From assembly GCF_030816935.1 (NCBI RefSeq), contig NZ_JAUSYO010000001.1, forward strand, positions 3,658,001 to 3,722,000: a stretch of DNA of 64,000 nucleotides. Direction: 5' to 3'. The translations under genes and the position numbers were made by a program. The notes beneath the pieces are model-generated. The model had not been told where the DNA came from and searched no databases. It saw nothing but the letters and a program-made list of their open reading frames with translations. Below are positions 1 through 9,127 of this stretch, piece after piece. This DNA comes from Arthrobacter sp. B3I9. GTDB lineage: Bacteria; Actinomycetota; Actinomycetes; Actinomycetales; Micrococcaceae. Each line of letters begins with the position of its first letter. The first letter of the stretch is position 1.

Positions 1-886
1 GGACCAGGTCGTGGCCGGAGAACGACTCCTCGATCTGCCCGTTGAGCTCGCCGGTGTTCTTCCACTGCGCGGCAAAAAGCTTCTGGCTCCGGGCGCCGAT
101 GATGCCGGCGGCGACCCCGGAAAGCGGCAGCGCGATCAGGGCGATCAGGGCCAGCTGCCAGGACACCACGAACATCATGATCACGATGCCGAGCACCGTG
201 AGGGCGGAGTTCACCAGCTGCGCGAAGGCCTGCTGGAGCGCCTGCTGGATGTTGTCCACATCGTTGGTGACGCGGGAGAGGGTATCGCCGCGCTGCCGGG
301 TGTCGAAGTAGTTCAGCGGCAGCTTGTTCAGCTTCGTCTCGGTGTCATCGCGCAGCCTGCGGACCACCCGCATGACAAGTACGTTCAGGACATAGCCCTG
401 CAGCCACAGGAAGATGTTGGCCACGAAGTACATCACTAGCACCACGCTGATCAGGAAGGCGAGCTTCTGGAAATCGATGCCGACGCCGGGGACCAGGTCC
501 ATCTTGGAGAGCATGTCGGCGAAATTGTTCTCGCCCTGGGCGCGCAGGCCCTCGACGAACTGATCCTTGCTGGCACCGGTGGGCAGTTGCTTGCCCACCA
601 CTCCCCCGAAGATCACGTCCATGGCCTGCCCGAGGATCCGGGGAGCAATCACATTGAGCACGACGGCGACCGTCACCATGGCCAGGACCGCGATGATGCC
701 GGCCCGCTCCGGCTTGAGCAGCCCCATCAGCCGCTTGGCGGAAGGCCAGAAATGCTCGGCCTTTTTGGCGGGGACGCCGCCGAACATGCTGCCGTCGGCC
801 TCGCCCGGCGTGAACTCTTCCTCGTAGAAGTCATCGTCCGGGGCAGCGGCCGCGGTACTGGTGGTGGCGTTCTCGTTGGTGCTCAT
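1..886 (-). CDS. ABC exporter half-transporter, membrane domain (partial, 3' end outside window)
   Basis: Only the N-terminal 295 residues are visible, because the gene runs off the left edge. An acidic cytoplasmic leader of about 40 residues precedes hydrophobic helices near residues 55-75, 130-150 and 185-215. The segment NYFDTRQRGDTLSRVTNDVD is the hallmark coupling region of type IV (MsbA/LmrA-like) exporter membrane domains. The nucleotide-binding domain must lie outside the window. The ATG overlaps the stop of the upstream exporter gene (ATGA), so the two are co-translated and probably form a heterodimer. The substrate (drug, lipid or peptide) cannot be read from sequence. Family assignment is firm. 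Confidence 0.9.
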   Translation of the reverse strand, partial: MSTNENATTSTAAAAPDDDFYEEEFTPGEADGSMFGGVPAKKAEHFWPSAKRLMGLLKPERAGIIAVLAMVTVAVVLNVIAPRILGQAMDVIFGGVVGKQLPTGASKDQFVEGLRAQGENNFADMLSKMDLVPGVGIDFQKLAFLISVVLVMYFVANIFLWLQGYVLNVLVMRVVRRLRDDTETKLNKLPLNYFDTRQRGDTLSRVTNDVDNIQQALQQAFAQLVNSALTVLGIVIMMFVVSWQLALIALIALPLSGVAAGIIGARSQKLFAAQWKNTGELNGQIEESFSGHDLV

Positions 887-2616
887 GCCACGGCCTCCGC
901 GCTCAGCTGGGATCCGACGATTTCCTGGTAGGTGCTGGAGCTCTCCAGCAGTTCTTCATGCGTGCCACGGTCCACGATCCGTCCCTTGTCCAACACGAGG
1001 ATCTGGTCGGCGTCGGCGATCGTGGAGACGCGCTGGCCGACAATGATCACTGTGGCGTCCGCGGTCTTTGCCTTCAGCGCGCGGCGGAGCCTGGCGTCCG
1101 TCGCGACGTCAAGGGCCGAAAACGAATCATCAAACAAGTACACCTTGGGTTCGGTGACCAGCGCCCGGGCGATACAGAGCCGCTGCCGCTGGCCGCCGGA
1201 GACGTTGGTGCCGCCCTGGGCGACGCGGGAACCCAGCCCGTTCTGCTTTTCCCGCACGAAGCCCGCCGCCTGCGCCACGGTGAGCGCGTCCCACAGGTCC
1301 TCGTCGGTGGCCTCGGGCCTGCCGAAGCGGAGGTTGTGCTCGATGGTTCCGGAAAAGAGGTAGGGCCGCTGCGGCACCATGGCGACGCGCTGGGTGATCT
1401 CGGCGCGGTCAAGGTTGGTGACCGGAACGCCGTCGAGCAGCACTTCACCGGAGGCGGCATCGTAGAGCCGGGGCAGCAGTGCCAGCAGGCTCGTCTTGCC
1501 GGCGCCGGTGGAGCCGATGATGGCCACCGTCTGGCCGGGCTCCGCGGTGAAGCTGATGTCGCTCAGCACGGGTGCTTCGGCGCCCGGGTAGGCGAAGGAC
1601 ACGTTCCGGAACTCGACGCGGCCGGCCTTGGCCAGCGGCGGCACGGGGCTGAGCGGCTCGTGGATGGAGGGCTCGACGTCGAGCACCTCCCCGATGCGGT
1701 CGGCGCAGACCGAAGCGCGCGGGATCATCATGGCCATGAAGGTGCCCATCATGACCGCCATCAGGATCTGGAGCAGGTACTGCAGAAACGCGGTCAGGGA
1801 TCCGACCTGCATCTCGCCGGCGTCGACCCGCTGTCCGCCGAACCACAGCACCGCGGCGGTGGAAACGTGCAGGATCATGCCGATGGCAGGGAACATGAGC
1901 ACGAACAGGGCACCGATCTTCAGCGAAACGTCGGTGAGTTCCTTGTTGGCCGCGCCGAAGCGTCCGGCCTCGTGGGGCTCGCGGACAAAGGCACGGACCA
2001 CCCGGATGCCGATGATCTGCTCGCGGAGGATTCCGTTGAGCCGGTCGATCTTCGTCTGCATGGAGCGGAAGAGCGGCATCAGGCGGACCACGAGGTAGCC
2101 CACAACGACCACCAGCACCGGTACCGAAACCCAGACCAGCCAGGACAGGTTCAGGTCCTCGCGGAGGGCCATGAAGATGCCGCCGATGCACATGATCGGC
2201 GTGGCCACCATGAAGTTCAGGCCCATCAGCACCAGCATTTGCACCTGCTGGACATCGTTGGTGCCGCGGGTGATCAGGGTAGGCGCGCCGAAGACGTTGA
2301 CGTCTTTGGCGGAAAAGCTGGTGACCTTGCGGAACACGCCCCGGCGTAGGTCCCGGCCGAACGCCATGGCGGCCTTCGACCCGTAGTAGACACCGGCGAT
2401 CGCGGTGACGACCTGGACCAGGGCGACGCCGAGCATGACTCCGCCGGTCCGCCAGATGTAGTCCGTATCGCCACGGGACACGCCTTCGTCGATGATCTGC
2501 GCGTTGAGGCTGGGGAGGTACAGGGCCGCGATGGTCGAGGCGAGCTGGAAGATGACGACGGCCGCAATATACGGCAGATACGGCTTGCAATAGCGCCGTA
2601 TGAGAGTGACAAGCAT
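883..2616 (-). CDS. ABC exporter, fused permease/ATP-binding half-transporter
   Basis: A half-transporter of about 577 residues with six membrane helices in the first 300 residues and an ATPase domain after that. Walker A reads GSTGAGKT near residue 365. The signature VSGGQRQR is followed by Walker B VYLFDDSFSALD, where the usual catalytic glutamate is aspartate. That change is typical of one degenerate site in heterodimeric exporters of the MdlA/LmrC type. It overlaps the next half-transporter by four bases, which supports a heterodimer. I prefer the ATG at 2616 to the GTG at 2622, because AAGGA lies about nine bases upstream of the ATG. The substrate is unknown, probably multidrug or lipid export. 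Confidence 0.92.
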   Translation of the reverse strand: MLVTLIRRYCKPYLPYIAAVVIFQLASTIAALYLPSLNAQIIDEGVSRGDTDYIWRTGGVMLGVALVQVVTAIAGVYYGSKAAMAFGRDLRRGVFRKVTSFSAKDVNVFGAPTLITRGTNDVQQVQMLVLMGLNFMVATPIMCIGGIFMALREDLNLSWLVWVSVPVLVVVVGYLVVRLMPLFRSMQTKIDRLNGILREQIIGIRVVRAFVREPHEAGRFGAANKELTDVSLKIGALFVLMFPAIGMILHVSTAAVLWFGGQRVDAGEMQVGSLTAFLQYLLQILMAVMMGTFMAMMIPRASVCADRIGEVLDVEPSIHEPLSPVPPLAKAGRVEFRNVSFAYPGAEAPVLSDISFTAEPGQTVAIIGSTGAGKTSLLALLPRLYDAASGEVLLDGVPVTNLDRAEITQRVAMVPQRPYLFSGTIEHNLRFGRPEATDEDLWDALTVAQAAGFVREKQNGLGSRVAQGGTNVSGGQRQRLCIARALVTEPKVYLFDDSFSALDVATDARLRRALKAKTADATVIIVGQRVSTIADADQILVLDKGRIVDRGTHEELLESSSTYQEIVGSQLSAEAVA

Positions 2617-2818
2617 GCCCACGAGTCCTTAGGAATACCGAATGGTTGAGGCTGAAGCAGAGACCGGAGGAATGACTGCAGATGGAACACCGAAACGATG
2701 ATTCCAGTAGTAGCAGGTGGGGCCGACAGCCTTAGCGCTCCAACTCTACGTAATCCCTTGCGGGCCGGAAACTCCGACGCCAAAAATCATCCCTGCGGCG
2801 TACTTTCGGCGTCCCGGA

Positions 2819-2890
2819 GCTTTGGAGTGCGAAGGCGCTTTGGAATGCGAAGGGCGTCTGGAGTGCGAAGGCAGTTGGGAGTGCAAAGGC
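2819..2890 (+). repeat. Four tandem copies of an 18-bp repeat
   Basis: Four head-to-tail units of exactly 18 bp begin at 2819, 2837, 2855 and 2873. The best unit is GCTTTGGAGTGCGAAGGC and the others differ by two to five bases. The array abuts a strong hairpin. It lies in a 360-bp gap between the exporter operon and the multidrug transporter. The rest of that gap (2623-2818 and 2923-2977) shows no convincing gene. Confidence 0.8.
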
Positions 2891-2922
2891 CCCGCGGCCG
2901 CCTTATTGGCGGCCGCGGGGCC
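2888..2922 (-). terminator. Strong hairpin terminator after the DHA2 transporter gene
   Basis: Perfect 15-bp arms (2888-2902 and 2908-2922, GGCCCCGCGGCCGCC and its complement) enclose a 5-base loop. In the minus direction the stem is followed by TTTGC, a short T run. It lies about 55 bases after the stop of the efflux gene ending at 2978, so it probably terminates the marR-MFS transcript. Confidence 0.75.
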
Positions 2923-2977
2923 TCTTTGCCGCAGGGCCTCTTGGTGCCCGGACGTTCGGAATCCCCCCGGCTTGCAG

Positions 2978-5197
2978 CTATTCGCCGCGGTGCCGGCCGT
3001 GCGTGGCGATGTAGTGGGCCGCCGAGCGCTGCATCTTGCGTTGCTTGGCCAGCTGCCGGCGCAGCACCGTGAGCTCCTCGGCAACCCGGGCCTGCTCGGC
3101 GGCAACGGCACGCTGCTCGGCAGCCTGTTCGGACACGGCCCGCAGCGCCTCTGACAGCTGCAGCTGTTGCTTCGCCAGCAGTTGCTGGGTCTGTACCAGC
3201 ACGGGCAGGACGTCCGCGGCCTCGGTCCGGCCCTCGGTCACGAGGGTCCGTGCCCGCTGGCGGTTCGCTTCCCCCTCAGCCGCACGGTCCGCGCGGGAGT
3301 CCCCCGGACGGGAATCCGGATCGAGAGCGCGGTCGGCCTCCCGGCGGGCGGCATCGGGAAAGCGGGCTTCGGCTCGGTCCCGGCTGAGCACCTCCATGAA
3401 TTCCCGGTCCAGGTCCACGGTGCCGGTTGCGGTGCCGGTGCCGGTTGCTGACGAGGTGACGTTGGCGGCGTCGTTACCGGCATTTCCCCGGCCCGTCCCG
3501 GCGGCACCGCCAGCGGCAGCAGCACCGCCAGCGGCAGCAGCGGCGGCAGCGGCACCAGCGGAAACCGGGGTGGCGTTGCCGGCGTTCCCGGCCGTCTCCG
3601 GCCGGATGTCGACGGTGCGGCGCAGCGGGCGTTCCTTGATGAACAGGATGGCCGCCAGCGCCACCAGGCCGATGATTGCCGAGATCATGAAGACCTCCGC
3701 GATGGCGTCACCGTAGGCGGCCCGCATGATGTCGCGGATCGGTGCCGGCATGTCCTTGAGGTCCATGCTGGCCCCCGACGATCCGGCCGGAACCTGGATT
3801 CCGGCGGCAGCGAGCCCTTCCACGGCGAGTTCCTTGACCCGGTTGCCCAGCACGGCACCGAGGACCGAGACGCCGATGGCGCCTCCGACGGAGCGGAAGA
3901 AGGCAACGGAGGCACTGGCGGTTCCGATGTCCTTGGCCTGGACCGTGTTCTGGACGGCGAGGACGAGGTTCTGCATCAGCAGGCCGAGACCGATGCCGAG
4001 GATGGCCGTATAGAAGCCGGCCAGCCACAGGTCGGTGGTGTGGTCCATGGTGCCGGCCATGCCGAGGCCGCCGATCAGCAGGACAGCGCCGGCGATCAAG
4101 TAGCGCTTCCACTTGCCGGTACGGCTGATGAGCATGCCCGAGGCGACCGAACCGATCAGGTTGCCGGCGATCATGGGCAGGGTGAGCAGGCCGGCTTCCG
4201 TGGGGGTGGCACCGCGTGCCACCTGGTAGTACTGGCCAAGGAACGTCGAGGAGCCGAACATGCCGACGCCGACGGCCACCGAGGCGAGGATCGCAAGGGC
4301 CGTGGTCCGCTCGGAGATGATCTTGAGCGGGATGATGGGCTGGGCTACCCGGGATTCCACCAGTACCAGCAGGCCCAGGAGGACGACGCCGCCGCCCACC
4401 ATGGTGACCGACTGCCACGACCACCAGTCGTAGTAGTCCGGGTTGCCCGCGAACGAAACCCAGATGAGCAGCAGGCTGACACCGGAGGTCAACAGGACGG
4501 AGCCGAGCCAGTCAATCTTGGCGGGGCGCTTGACGTGCTGGATCTTCAGCGTGACCTGCAGCAGGATGAGGGCGACGACGGCGAGCGGGACGCAGACGAA
4601 GAAGGTCCAGCGCCAGCCCAGCGGGCTGTCGACGATGAAGCCGCCCAGCAGCGGGCCGCCCGCCGTGCCGACGGCCATGACGCCGCCCATGTAGCCGGAG
4701 TACTTTCCGCGGTCCCGCGGCGGGATCATCGAGCCGATGATGGCCTGCGCCAGCGCGGTCAGGCCACCCATGGCGATGCCCTGGATGACTCGGGCGGTCA
4801 GCAGCAGCGGAATGGTCTCGGAGAGGCCGGCCATGACGGAGCCGGCCACGAAGATCACGATGCTCAGCTGGACGAGGACCTTCTTATCGAACAGGTCAGC
4901 CAGCTTGCCCCAGATCGGGGTGGTCGCCGCGTTGGCCAGAAGCGCTGCGGTGATTACCCAGGCAAAGTCGGTCTGGGTGCCCTTGAGTTCGGACATGATG
5001 GTGGGCAGCGCGTTGGCAACGATGGTGCTGCTCAGGATTGCGGTGAAGAACGCCGCCAGCAGCCCGGTGAGCGCCTCCATGATCTGGCGGTGGGTCATCA
5101 CCCCAGGTTCCGCTGCGGACTGGGATGCGCGGGATGATCCCGGCGGTGTCTGCGACGGGTCCGTGGACGGCCCCGTCGCGGCAGCGTGGCTAGCCAT
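2978..5197 (-). CDS. DHA2-family (14-TM) multidrug efflux MFS transporter with long C-terminal extension
   Basis: A drug:proton antiporter of about 739 residues. Fourteen hydrophobic segments fill roughly residues 40-540, and FAWVITAALLANAATTPIWG is typical of the DHA2/EmrB family. It should export hydrophobic toxicants across the cytoplasmic membrane. The last 180 residues are unusual: an Ala/Gly low-complexity linker, then a charged stretch rich in Glu, Gln and Ala that looks like a coiled coil, ending in a basic tail. The ATG at 5197 has GAGGAG upstream and sits four bases after the marR stop. The longer upstream reading would overlap marR and was rejected. Control by the adjacent MarR protein is inferred. 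Confidence 0.9.
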   Translation of the reverse strand: MASHAAATGPSTDPSQTPPGSSRASQSAAEPGVMTHRQIMEALTGLLAAFFTAILSSTIVANALPTIMSELKGTQTDFAWVITAALLANAATTPIWGKLADLFDKKVLVQLSIVIFVAGSVMAGLSETIPLLLTARVIQGIAMGGLTALAQAIIGSMIPPRDRGKYSGYMGGVMAVGTAGGPLLGGFIVDSPLGWRWTFFVCVPLAVVALILLQVTLKIQHVKRPAKIDWLGSVLLTSGVSLLLIWVSFAGNPDYYDWWSWQSVTMVGGGVVLLGLLVLVESRVAQPIIPLKIISERTTALAILASVAVGVGMFGSSTFLGQYYQVARGATPTEAGLLTLPMIAGNLIGSVASGMLISRTGKWKRYLIAGAVLLIGGLGMAGTMDHTTDLWLAGFYTAILGIGLGLLMQNLVLAVQNTVQAKDIGTASASVAFFRSVGGAIGVSVLGAVLGNRVKELAVEGLAAAGIQVPAGSSGASMDLKDMPAPIRDIMRAAYGDAIAEVFMISAIIGLVALAAILFIKERPLRRTVDIRPETAGNAGNATPVSAGAAAAAAAAGGAAAAGGAAGTGRGNAGNDAANVTSSATGTGTATGTVDLDREFMEVLSRDRAEARFPDAARREADRALDPDSRPGDSRADRAAEGEANRQRARTLVTEGRTEAADVLPVLVQTQQLLAKQQLQLSEALRAVSEQAAEQRAVAAEQARVAEELTVLRRQLAKQRKMQRSAAHYIATHGRHRGE

Positions 5198-5201
5198 ATG
5201 T

Positions 5202-5687
5202 CTACTCCTCAACAATTTCGGTCGTATTCGTGGGTCCGGCCGTCGTTGCCCGGGCTGAGTTCCTGAGGGACTCAGCAAGTTTCTTGAGGGTGCGTGCCGT
5301 CAGTTCGACGTCGTCCTCGCTCCAGTCCTGCAGCAGGCCCTGGAGGGTTGCCGTGCGCTGGTCCTCGATCCGGCGGAGTTTCTCCGCTCCGGAGGCGGAC
5401 AGGGCGATCAGTTGCGCGCGGCCGTCCTCGGGGTCCGGCCTCCGCAACACATAACCCTGCTCTTCGAGTTCGGCGATATGCCGGCTGAGGACCGGAGCGC
5501 TGACGCCGAGCCGCTCCGCAAGATGCGTGGCCCGTGACTCGCCCTCCCCGACGAAGCGGAGAACACCCTGAAGTGCCACGCCCGTGTCCTGCCCGCGCAT
5601 GCTTGCGGCGGCAACGCAGCGTACGGCGCGCTGGAGGTCGAAAATCTGGTAGACGAGTTCGGCTGCAGCGATGGATTCAACTGACAA
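5202..5687 (-). CDS. MarR-family transcriptional regulator
   Basis: A winged-helix protein of 161 residues. The segment HLAERLGVSAPVLSRHIAEL is the DNA-recognition HTH, and the wing carries GYVLRRPDPEDGRAQ, the Asp-Arg signature of MarR proteins. The start is TTG at 5687 with GGGG nine bases upstream. It is the first gene of a two-gene operon with the multidrug transporter four bases downstream, so it most likely represses that operon and is released by a drug-like ligand. A TTGCC/GGCAA palindrome in its promoter region is a candidate operator. Confidence 0.93.
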   Translation of the reverse strand: MSVESIAAAELVYQIFDLQRAVRCVAAASMRGQDTGVALQGVLRFVGEGESRATHLAERLGVSAPVLSRHIAELEEQGYVLRRPDPEDGRAQLIALSASGAEKLRRIEDQRTATLQGLLQDWSEDDVELTARTLKKLAESLRNSARATTAGPTNTTEIVEE

Positions 5688-5708
5688 TGTAGGACACCCC
5701 TTTTTTGT

Positions 5709-5726
5709 TTGCCCAAGGCAACTATA
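5709..5726 (-). promoter_or_regulatory. Candidate MarR operator and -10 box
   Basis: TTGCC-CAA-GGCAA (5709-5721) is a perfect inverted repeat 22 bases upstream of the TTG start. On the minus strand TATAGT (5726 to 5721) directly abuts it and resembles a -10 box. A repressor bound here would block the promoter. The pairing with the MarR protein is inferred. Confidence 0.5.
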
Positions 5727-5802
5727 TCCGAGATTGGTTACTTTGGGAAACTAAACCTTTCTCGGGAAGCCGTGCACGAACAACGCCCCTTAAACATCGA
5801 GC

Positions 5803-5820
5803 GCGGACCGGCCGGTCCGC
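5803..5820. other. 18-bp perfect palindrome downstream of the ThDP enzyme gene
   Basis: GCGGACCGGCCGGTCCGC is fully self-complementary and lies 70 bases past the stop of the minus-strand gene ending at 5890. It could act as a weak terminator hairpin, but no T run follows in either direction. Confidence 0.35.
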
Positions 5821-5889
5821 CCTCCAGAGGAAGGGCAGACGCGGCGGTCCGCGCTAAGGCATGCAGTGTTGTTTTGTTGGGCTGCCCGT

Positions 5890-7554
5890 TCAGGTGGCCA
5901 GGTGGGTGGGGGCGAACATTTTCAGCAGGGTCTCGACGACGACGACGTTGGGGCCGTCCGCGGCGAAACCGGCTTTGAGCGCATCCCCCACGTCCTCCGG
6001 AGCGACCCGGACGGCGGGGACACCAAAGGCTTCGGCCAGCTTGACGAAGTCGGGCCGGGCGAGTTCCGTGGCGGTGGCCTTGCCGAAGGCACCCACCATG
6101 TATTCGCGCAGGATTCCGTAGCCGCCGTCATCTACGATCAGCCAGGTGACCGGAACGTTGTGCTGTTTGGCGGTGGCCAGCTCCGAGATGGAGTACATAG
6201 CGGAGCCGTCGCCGGATACCGCCAGCACCCGCGAAGAACCGCCGGAATTACCTGTGGTTTCGAGGCCGACAGCACCGCCGATGGCGGCCGGGAAACCGAA
6301 GCCCAGGCCGCCGGCGCCCTGCGCGGAGTGGAACTGGCCCTCGCGGGCGTCCCAGCAGCTCCAGGCCCAATAGGCGGAGATTGTCATGTCCCAGAACGAC
6401 TGCATCCCCGCGGGCACCGCCTCTCGGATGTCCGCCATGAATTTCAGTTCCTTGTCCAGGTCCTGGGATTTCAGCCTCTCAGCAACCTTGGCCAGGGTTT
6501 CTTTGACCAACGACTCGGGCGGGGTGCCGTGCCAGTCGGCCCGGTCGCCATGCGGTTCCACCAAGGCCTCATCGAGGGCGGCGAGGGCCTGGCCGGCGTC
6601 GGCCCGGATGCCCAGTCCGGGGCGGTTGGATTCGAGCACCCGGGGCTCGGCGTCAATCTGGATGATCCGGCCGCGGGGCTCGAAGGTGAAGTAGTTGGAC
6701 GTGACTTCGCCCAGGGAGGAGCCGATGACCACGAGCACATCAGCGTCTTCCAGCAGCTCCGTCATGTGCTGGTCCTCGATCCAGGACTGCAGGGACAACT
6801 CGTGGTTCCAGGGGAATGCACCGTTGCCGCCCGGAGTGCAGATCACCGGCGCGCGCAGCTTCTCCGCGAGGGACACCAGGGACTTTTCGGCGCGGCCGCG
6901 GCGCGTGCCCCCGCCGGCGATGATGGCGGGACGTTCCGCAGCCGAGAGCCACTTGACGGCTTCGCGGACCAGTTCCACGCGGGGCGGATTGTCCGCCGCC
7001 TCGGCGAGGGCGTCCTCCACCGGGGGCACCATGATGGGGTCCAGCAGCACGTTCTGCGGAATTTCGAGCCAGACAGGGCCTTGCGGTGAGGATATCGCCT
7101 CGGTCCAGGCATCCTGGATGGCCGAGGGGATTCCGGAGGCATGCTGGATCAGCCGCTGGCTCTTGGTGACGTTGGCCGCGGAGGCCTTCTGGTCATCGAG
7201 CTGGTGGAGCATGCCCTTGCGCCGGGCACCGAGGCCTTCGAGCGGGATCTGGCTCGCCACGACCACCATGGGGACTCCGGTGGCGTAGGCCTCCTGCAAT
7301 CCGGCCAGGGAGGTCAGCGCGCCAGGGCCGGTGGACAGGAACAGGACGCCGACCTCGCCGGTGGCGCGGGAGTACCCGTCCGCGGCGAACGCCGAATTGT
7401 TTTCCACCCGGGAGGAGACGAAGTGCAGGTTTCCGCGTCCCATGGCATCGAACAGGCCCAGGGCGTGCTGGCCGGGGATGCCGAAGACGGTCTTCGCGCC
7501 GAGCGCCTCGAGGGTTTCGACGACGAGGTCCCCGCCGTTGCGCACGCCGCTCAC
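5890..7554 (-). CDS. ThDP-dependent acetolactate-synthase-like enzyme, probable 2-oxo acid (2-ketoarginine-type) decarboxylase
   Basis: A protein of 554 residues with the three-domain architecture of ThDP enzymes. The Pyr domain carries the catalytic Glu in [18 protein letters not shown] near residue 50. The PP domain binds Mg-ThDP through [17 protein letters not shown] and the following DDGGYGIL. Automated annotation would call this acetolactate synthase, but no small subunit or ilv gene is nearby. It overlaps an agmatinase-family ureohydrolase by four bases. In Pseudomonas the ThDP enzyme AruI (of similar length) decarboxylates 2-ketoarginine and a ureohydrolase later cleaves 4-guanidinobutyrate, so a guanidino-acid role is a reasonable inference. 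The family is certain and the substrate is not. Confidence 0.85.
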   Translation of the reverse strand: MSGVRNGGDLVVETLEALGAKTVFGIPGQHALGLFDAMGRGNLHFVSSRVENNSAFAADGYSRATGEVGVLFLSTGPGALTSLAGLQEAYATGVPMVVVASQIPLEGLGARRKGMLHQLDDQKASAANVTKSQRLIQHASGIPSAIQDAWTEAISSPQGPVWLEIPQNVLLDPIMVPPVEDALAEAADNPPRVELVREAVKWLSAAERPAIIAGGGTRRGRAEKSLVSLAEKLRAPVICTPGGNGAFPWNHELSLQSWIEDQHMTELLEDADVLVVIGSSLGEVTSNYFTFEPRGRIIQIDAEPRVLESNRPGLGIRADAGQALAALDEALVEPHGDRADWHGTPPESLVKETLAKVAERLKSQDLDKELKFMADIREAVPAGMQSFWDMTISAYWAWSCWDAREGQFHSAQGAGGLGFGFPAAIGGAVGLETTGNSGGSSRVLAVSGDGSAMYSISELATAKQHNVPVTWLIVDDGGYGILREYMVGAFGKATATELARPDFVKLAEAFGVPAVRVAPEDVGDALKAGFAADGPNVVVVETLLKMFAPTHLAT

Positions 7555-8666
7555 TGGGTCACGGCCTGTGATGCAAAGCCTGCCGGACGGCGGGATTCCT
7601 GGCCGAGGGCCTGGGCGGCGTATCCGTTGGCAGCACCGAACCTGTCCCCCGGCACGGCGCGGTCCGCCATCTGGGTAACGAGCTCATAGGCGACGTGGCT
7701 GGCGGCAACACCGGTGATGTCGGCGTGATCGTAGGCGGGTGCCACTTCGACGACGTCGGCGCCCACCAGGTTCATGCCGCGGAGGCCGCGGATGATTTCC
7801 AGCAGTTCGCGGCTGGTGATGCCGCCGGCTTCCGGCGTTCCGGTGCCCGGGGCATGCGCGGGGTCCAGGACGTCGATGTCCACCGAGATGTAGAGCGGTC
7901 GGTCGCCGATCCGGTCCCGCACCTTGGCCACGGTCTCCAACACGCCCTGGTAGTAGACATCGGCGGAGGTGACGATTCCGAAGCCGAAGCGGTGGTCGTC
8001 GTCGAGGTCCTTCTTGCCGTAGAGCGGACCACGGGTGCCGATGTGGCTGATGGCCTCGGTGTCCAGGATGCCTTCCTCGACAGCCCGGCGGAACGGCGTT
8101 CCATGCGTGTACTCGGCACCGAAATAGGTGTCCCAGGTGTCCAGGTGCGCGTCGAAATGAAGCATCGCCACCGGCCCGCCGGCGCGTTCCGCCGCTGCGC
8201 GCAGCAGCGGCAAGGCGATCGTGTGGTCGCCGCCAAGGGTCAGCAGTTTGCTGCCGGATGCCGTCAGATCCAGCGCGTTCTGCTGGATGGTCTCGATGGC
8301 ATCGTTGATGTTGAAGGGGTTGACCGCCATGTCGCCGGCATCGGCAACCTGGATGTTCTCGAACGGGCTGACGTCCCACGCCGGGTTGTAGGGGCGCAGC
8401 AGGCGGCTGGCTTCACGGACATGGTTTGCCCCGAAGCGGGCCCCCGGGCGGTAGGAGACGCCGGAGTCGAAGGGGACCCCAACCACCGTCACGTCGGCCT
8501 TGGCCACCTGGTCCAGCCGGGGAAGGCGGGCGTAGGTGGCGGCTCCGGCGTAACGCGGAATGCGGGATGAATCGATGGGGCCAACGTTGCCATTGGCCTC
8601 AATACGCAGCTCTTCCAAAAGAAGCTTCTCCTTCGAGGGTGGACCGACGGGTGTGACAGCCATCAT
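7551..8666 (-). CDS. Agmatinase/guanidinobutyrase-family ureohydrolase
   Basis: A binuclear manganese ureohydrolase that cleaves a guanidino group to urea and an amine. The three metal-binding motifs are all present: GGDHTI near residue 148, FDAHLDTWD near 170 and [19 protein letters not shown] near 258. The double ATG at 8666/8663 lacks a ribosome site. A TTG at 8618 has AAGGAG upstream and would give about 355 residues, close to the length I recall for Arthrobacter guanidinobutyrase. Linkage to the ThDP enzyme favours 4-guanidinobutyrate over agmatine. Specificity cannot be fixed from sequence. The end overlaps the ThDP gene start (ATGA). Confidence 0.88.
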   Translation of the reverse strand: MMAVTPVGPPSKEKLLLEELRIEANGNVGPIDSSRIPRYAGAATYARLPRLDQVAKADVTVVGVPFDSGVSYRPGARFGANHVREASRLLRPYNPAWDVSPFENIQVADAGDMAVNPFNINDAIETIQQNALDLTASGSKLLTLGGDHTIALPLLRAAAERAGGPVAMLHFDAHLDTWDTYFGAEYTHGTPFRRAVEEGILDTEAISHIGTRGPLYGKKDLDDDHRFGFGIVTSADVYYQGVLETVAKVRDRIGDRPLYISVDIDVLDPAHAPGTGTPEAGGITSRELLEIIRGLRGMNLVGADVVEVAPAYDHADITGVAASHVAYELVTQMADRAVPGDRFGAANGYAAQALGQESRRPAGFASQAVTQ

Positions 8667-8684
8667 ATACTCGAAGTTTCGTAT
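8667..8684. promoter_or_regulatory. Imperfect palindrome just upstream of the ureohydrolase start
   Basis: ATACTCGAAG followed by TTTCGTAT forms a nearly symmetric sequence broken by one extra T. It sits directly upstream of the annotated ATG and overlaps the leader of the alternative TTG start. It could be an operator. No promoter boxes could be confirmed around it. Confidence 0.25.
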
Positions 8685-8698
8685 TGCGCACCCTTTGT

Positions 8699-9127
8699 TT
8701 ACTCCCCGACGAACGAGTCAAAGGCGAAGCCAAAGTCGAGCTGCTCGCCGGAGGTGTCCTTCAGCCCGGGCACCGGCTCGTTATCGAGCACTGTCCGGAG
8801 CACCGGCCCGGACGCACCGCCGCCGTAGGCGTTGCTCGTGACGGCGAGCAGTTCATTGCCCGCCTGGTCGGCCAGCACCGCCTGGACGGGGACCCCCGGA
8901 GGCTGGTTGGCCGATGGGGCCGTTTTCTCCAGCCGGACGGCCCAGTTCGCGGGATAGGAGAAGGACAGGTGCCCGTCGGGGAAGGTAAACGACTTCAGTG
9001 CAGCGGAGGCCTCCGCGCCCGGCGTCCCCGTCGGTGCCGCCACAGACGGAACGGCCGACGCCGAGGGCGAGCCCGTCGAGGTGGCCGACGGTTCCGCGGC
9101 GGACGGCGTTGCCGCCGCCGGGGACAC
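8699..9127 (-). CDS. Small lipoprotein-like protein of unknown function, possibly truncated
   Basis: A 142-residue product. The first 40 residues are rich in Ala, Pro, Ser and Thr, like the linker that normally follows a lipobox. The rest contains [18 protein letters not shown], a motif of secreted or lipoprotein domains. There is no signal peptide or lipobox: the GTG start overlaps the stop of the XRE-cupin gene (TAGTG), and no earlier start is open in this frame. The C-terminus ends abruptly. It may be a remnant left by a rearrangement, or a cytoplasmic protein made by translational coupling. I cannot assign a function. Confidence 0.55.
   Translation of the reverse strand: MSPAAATPSAAEPSATSTGSPSASAVPSVAAPTGTPGAEASAALKSFTFPDGHLSFSYPANWAVRLEKTAPSANQPPGVPVQAVLADQAGNELLAVTSNAYGGGASGPVLRTVLDNEPVPGLKDTSGEQLDFGFAFDSFVGE

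Noticed and set aside
958..2349. A 463-residue plus-strand frame opposite the ABC exporter
   Set aside because: It lies entirely within the exporter gene, has no domain and is His/Asp/Gly-rich, a codon-shadow pattern.
2717..3154. A plus-strand peptide with ALECEG hexapeptide repeats
   Set aside because: It crosses a terminator and the 3' end of the transporter gene, and has no ribosome-binding site.
5890..7554. Calling the ThDP enzyme acetolactate synthase IlvB
   Set aside because: No small subunit or other ilv gene is present, and the operon partner is a ureohydrolase.
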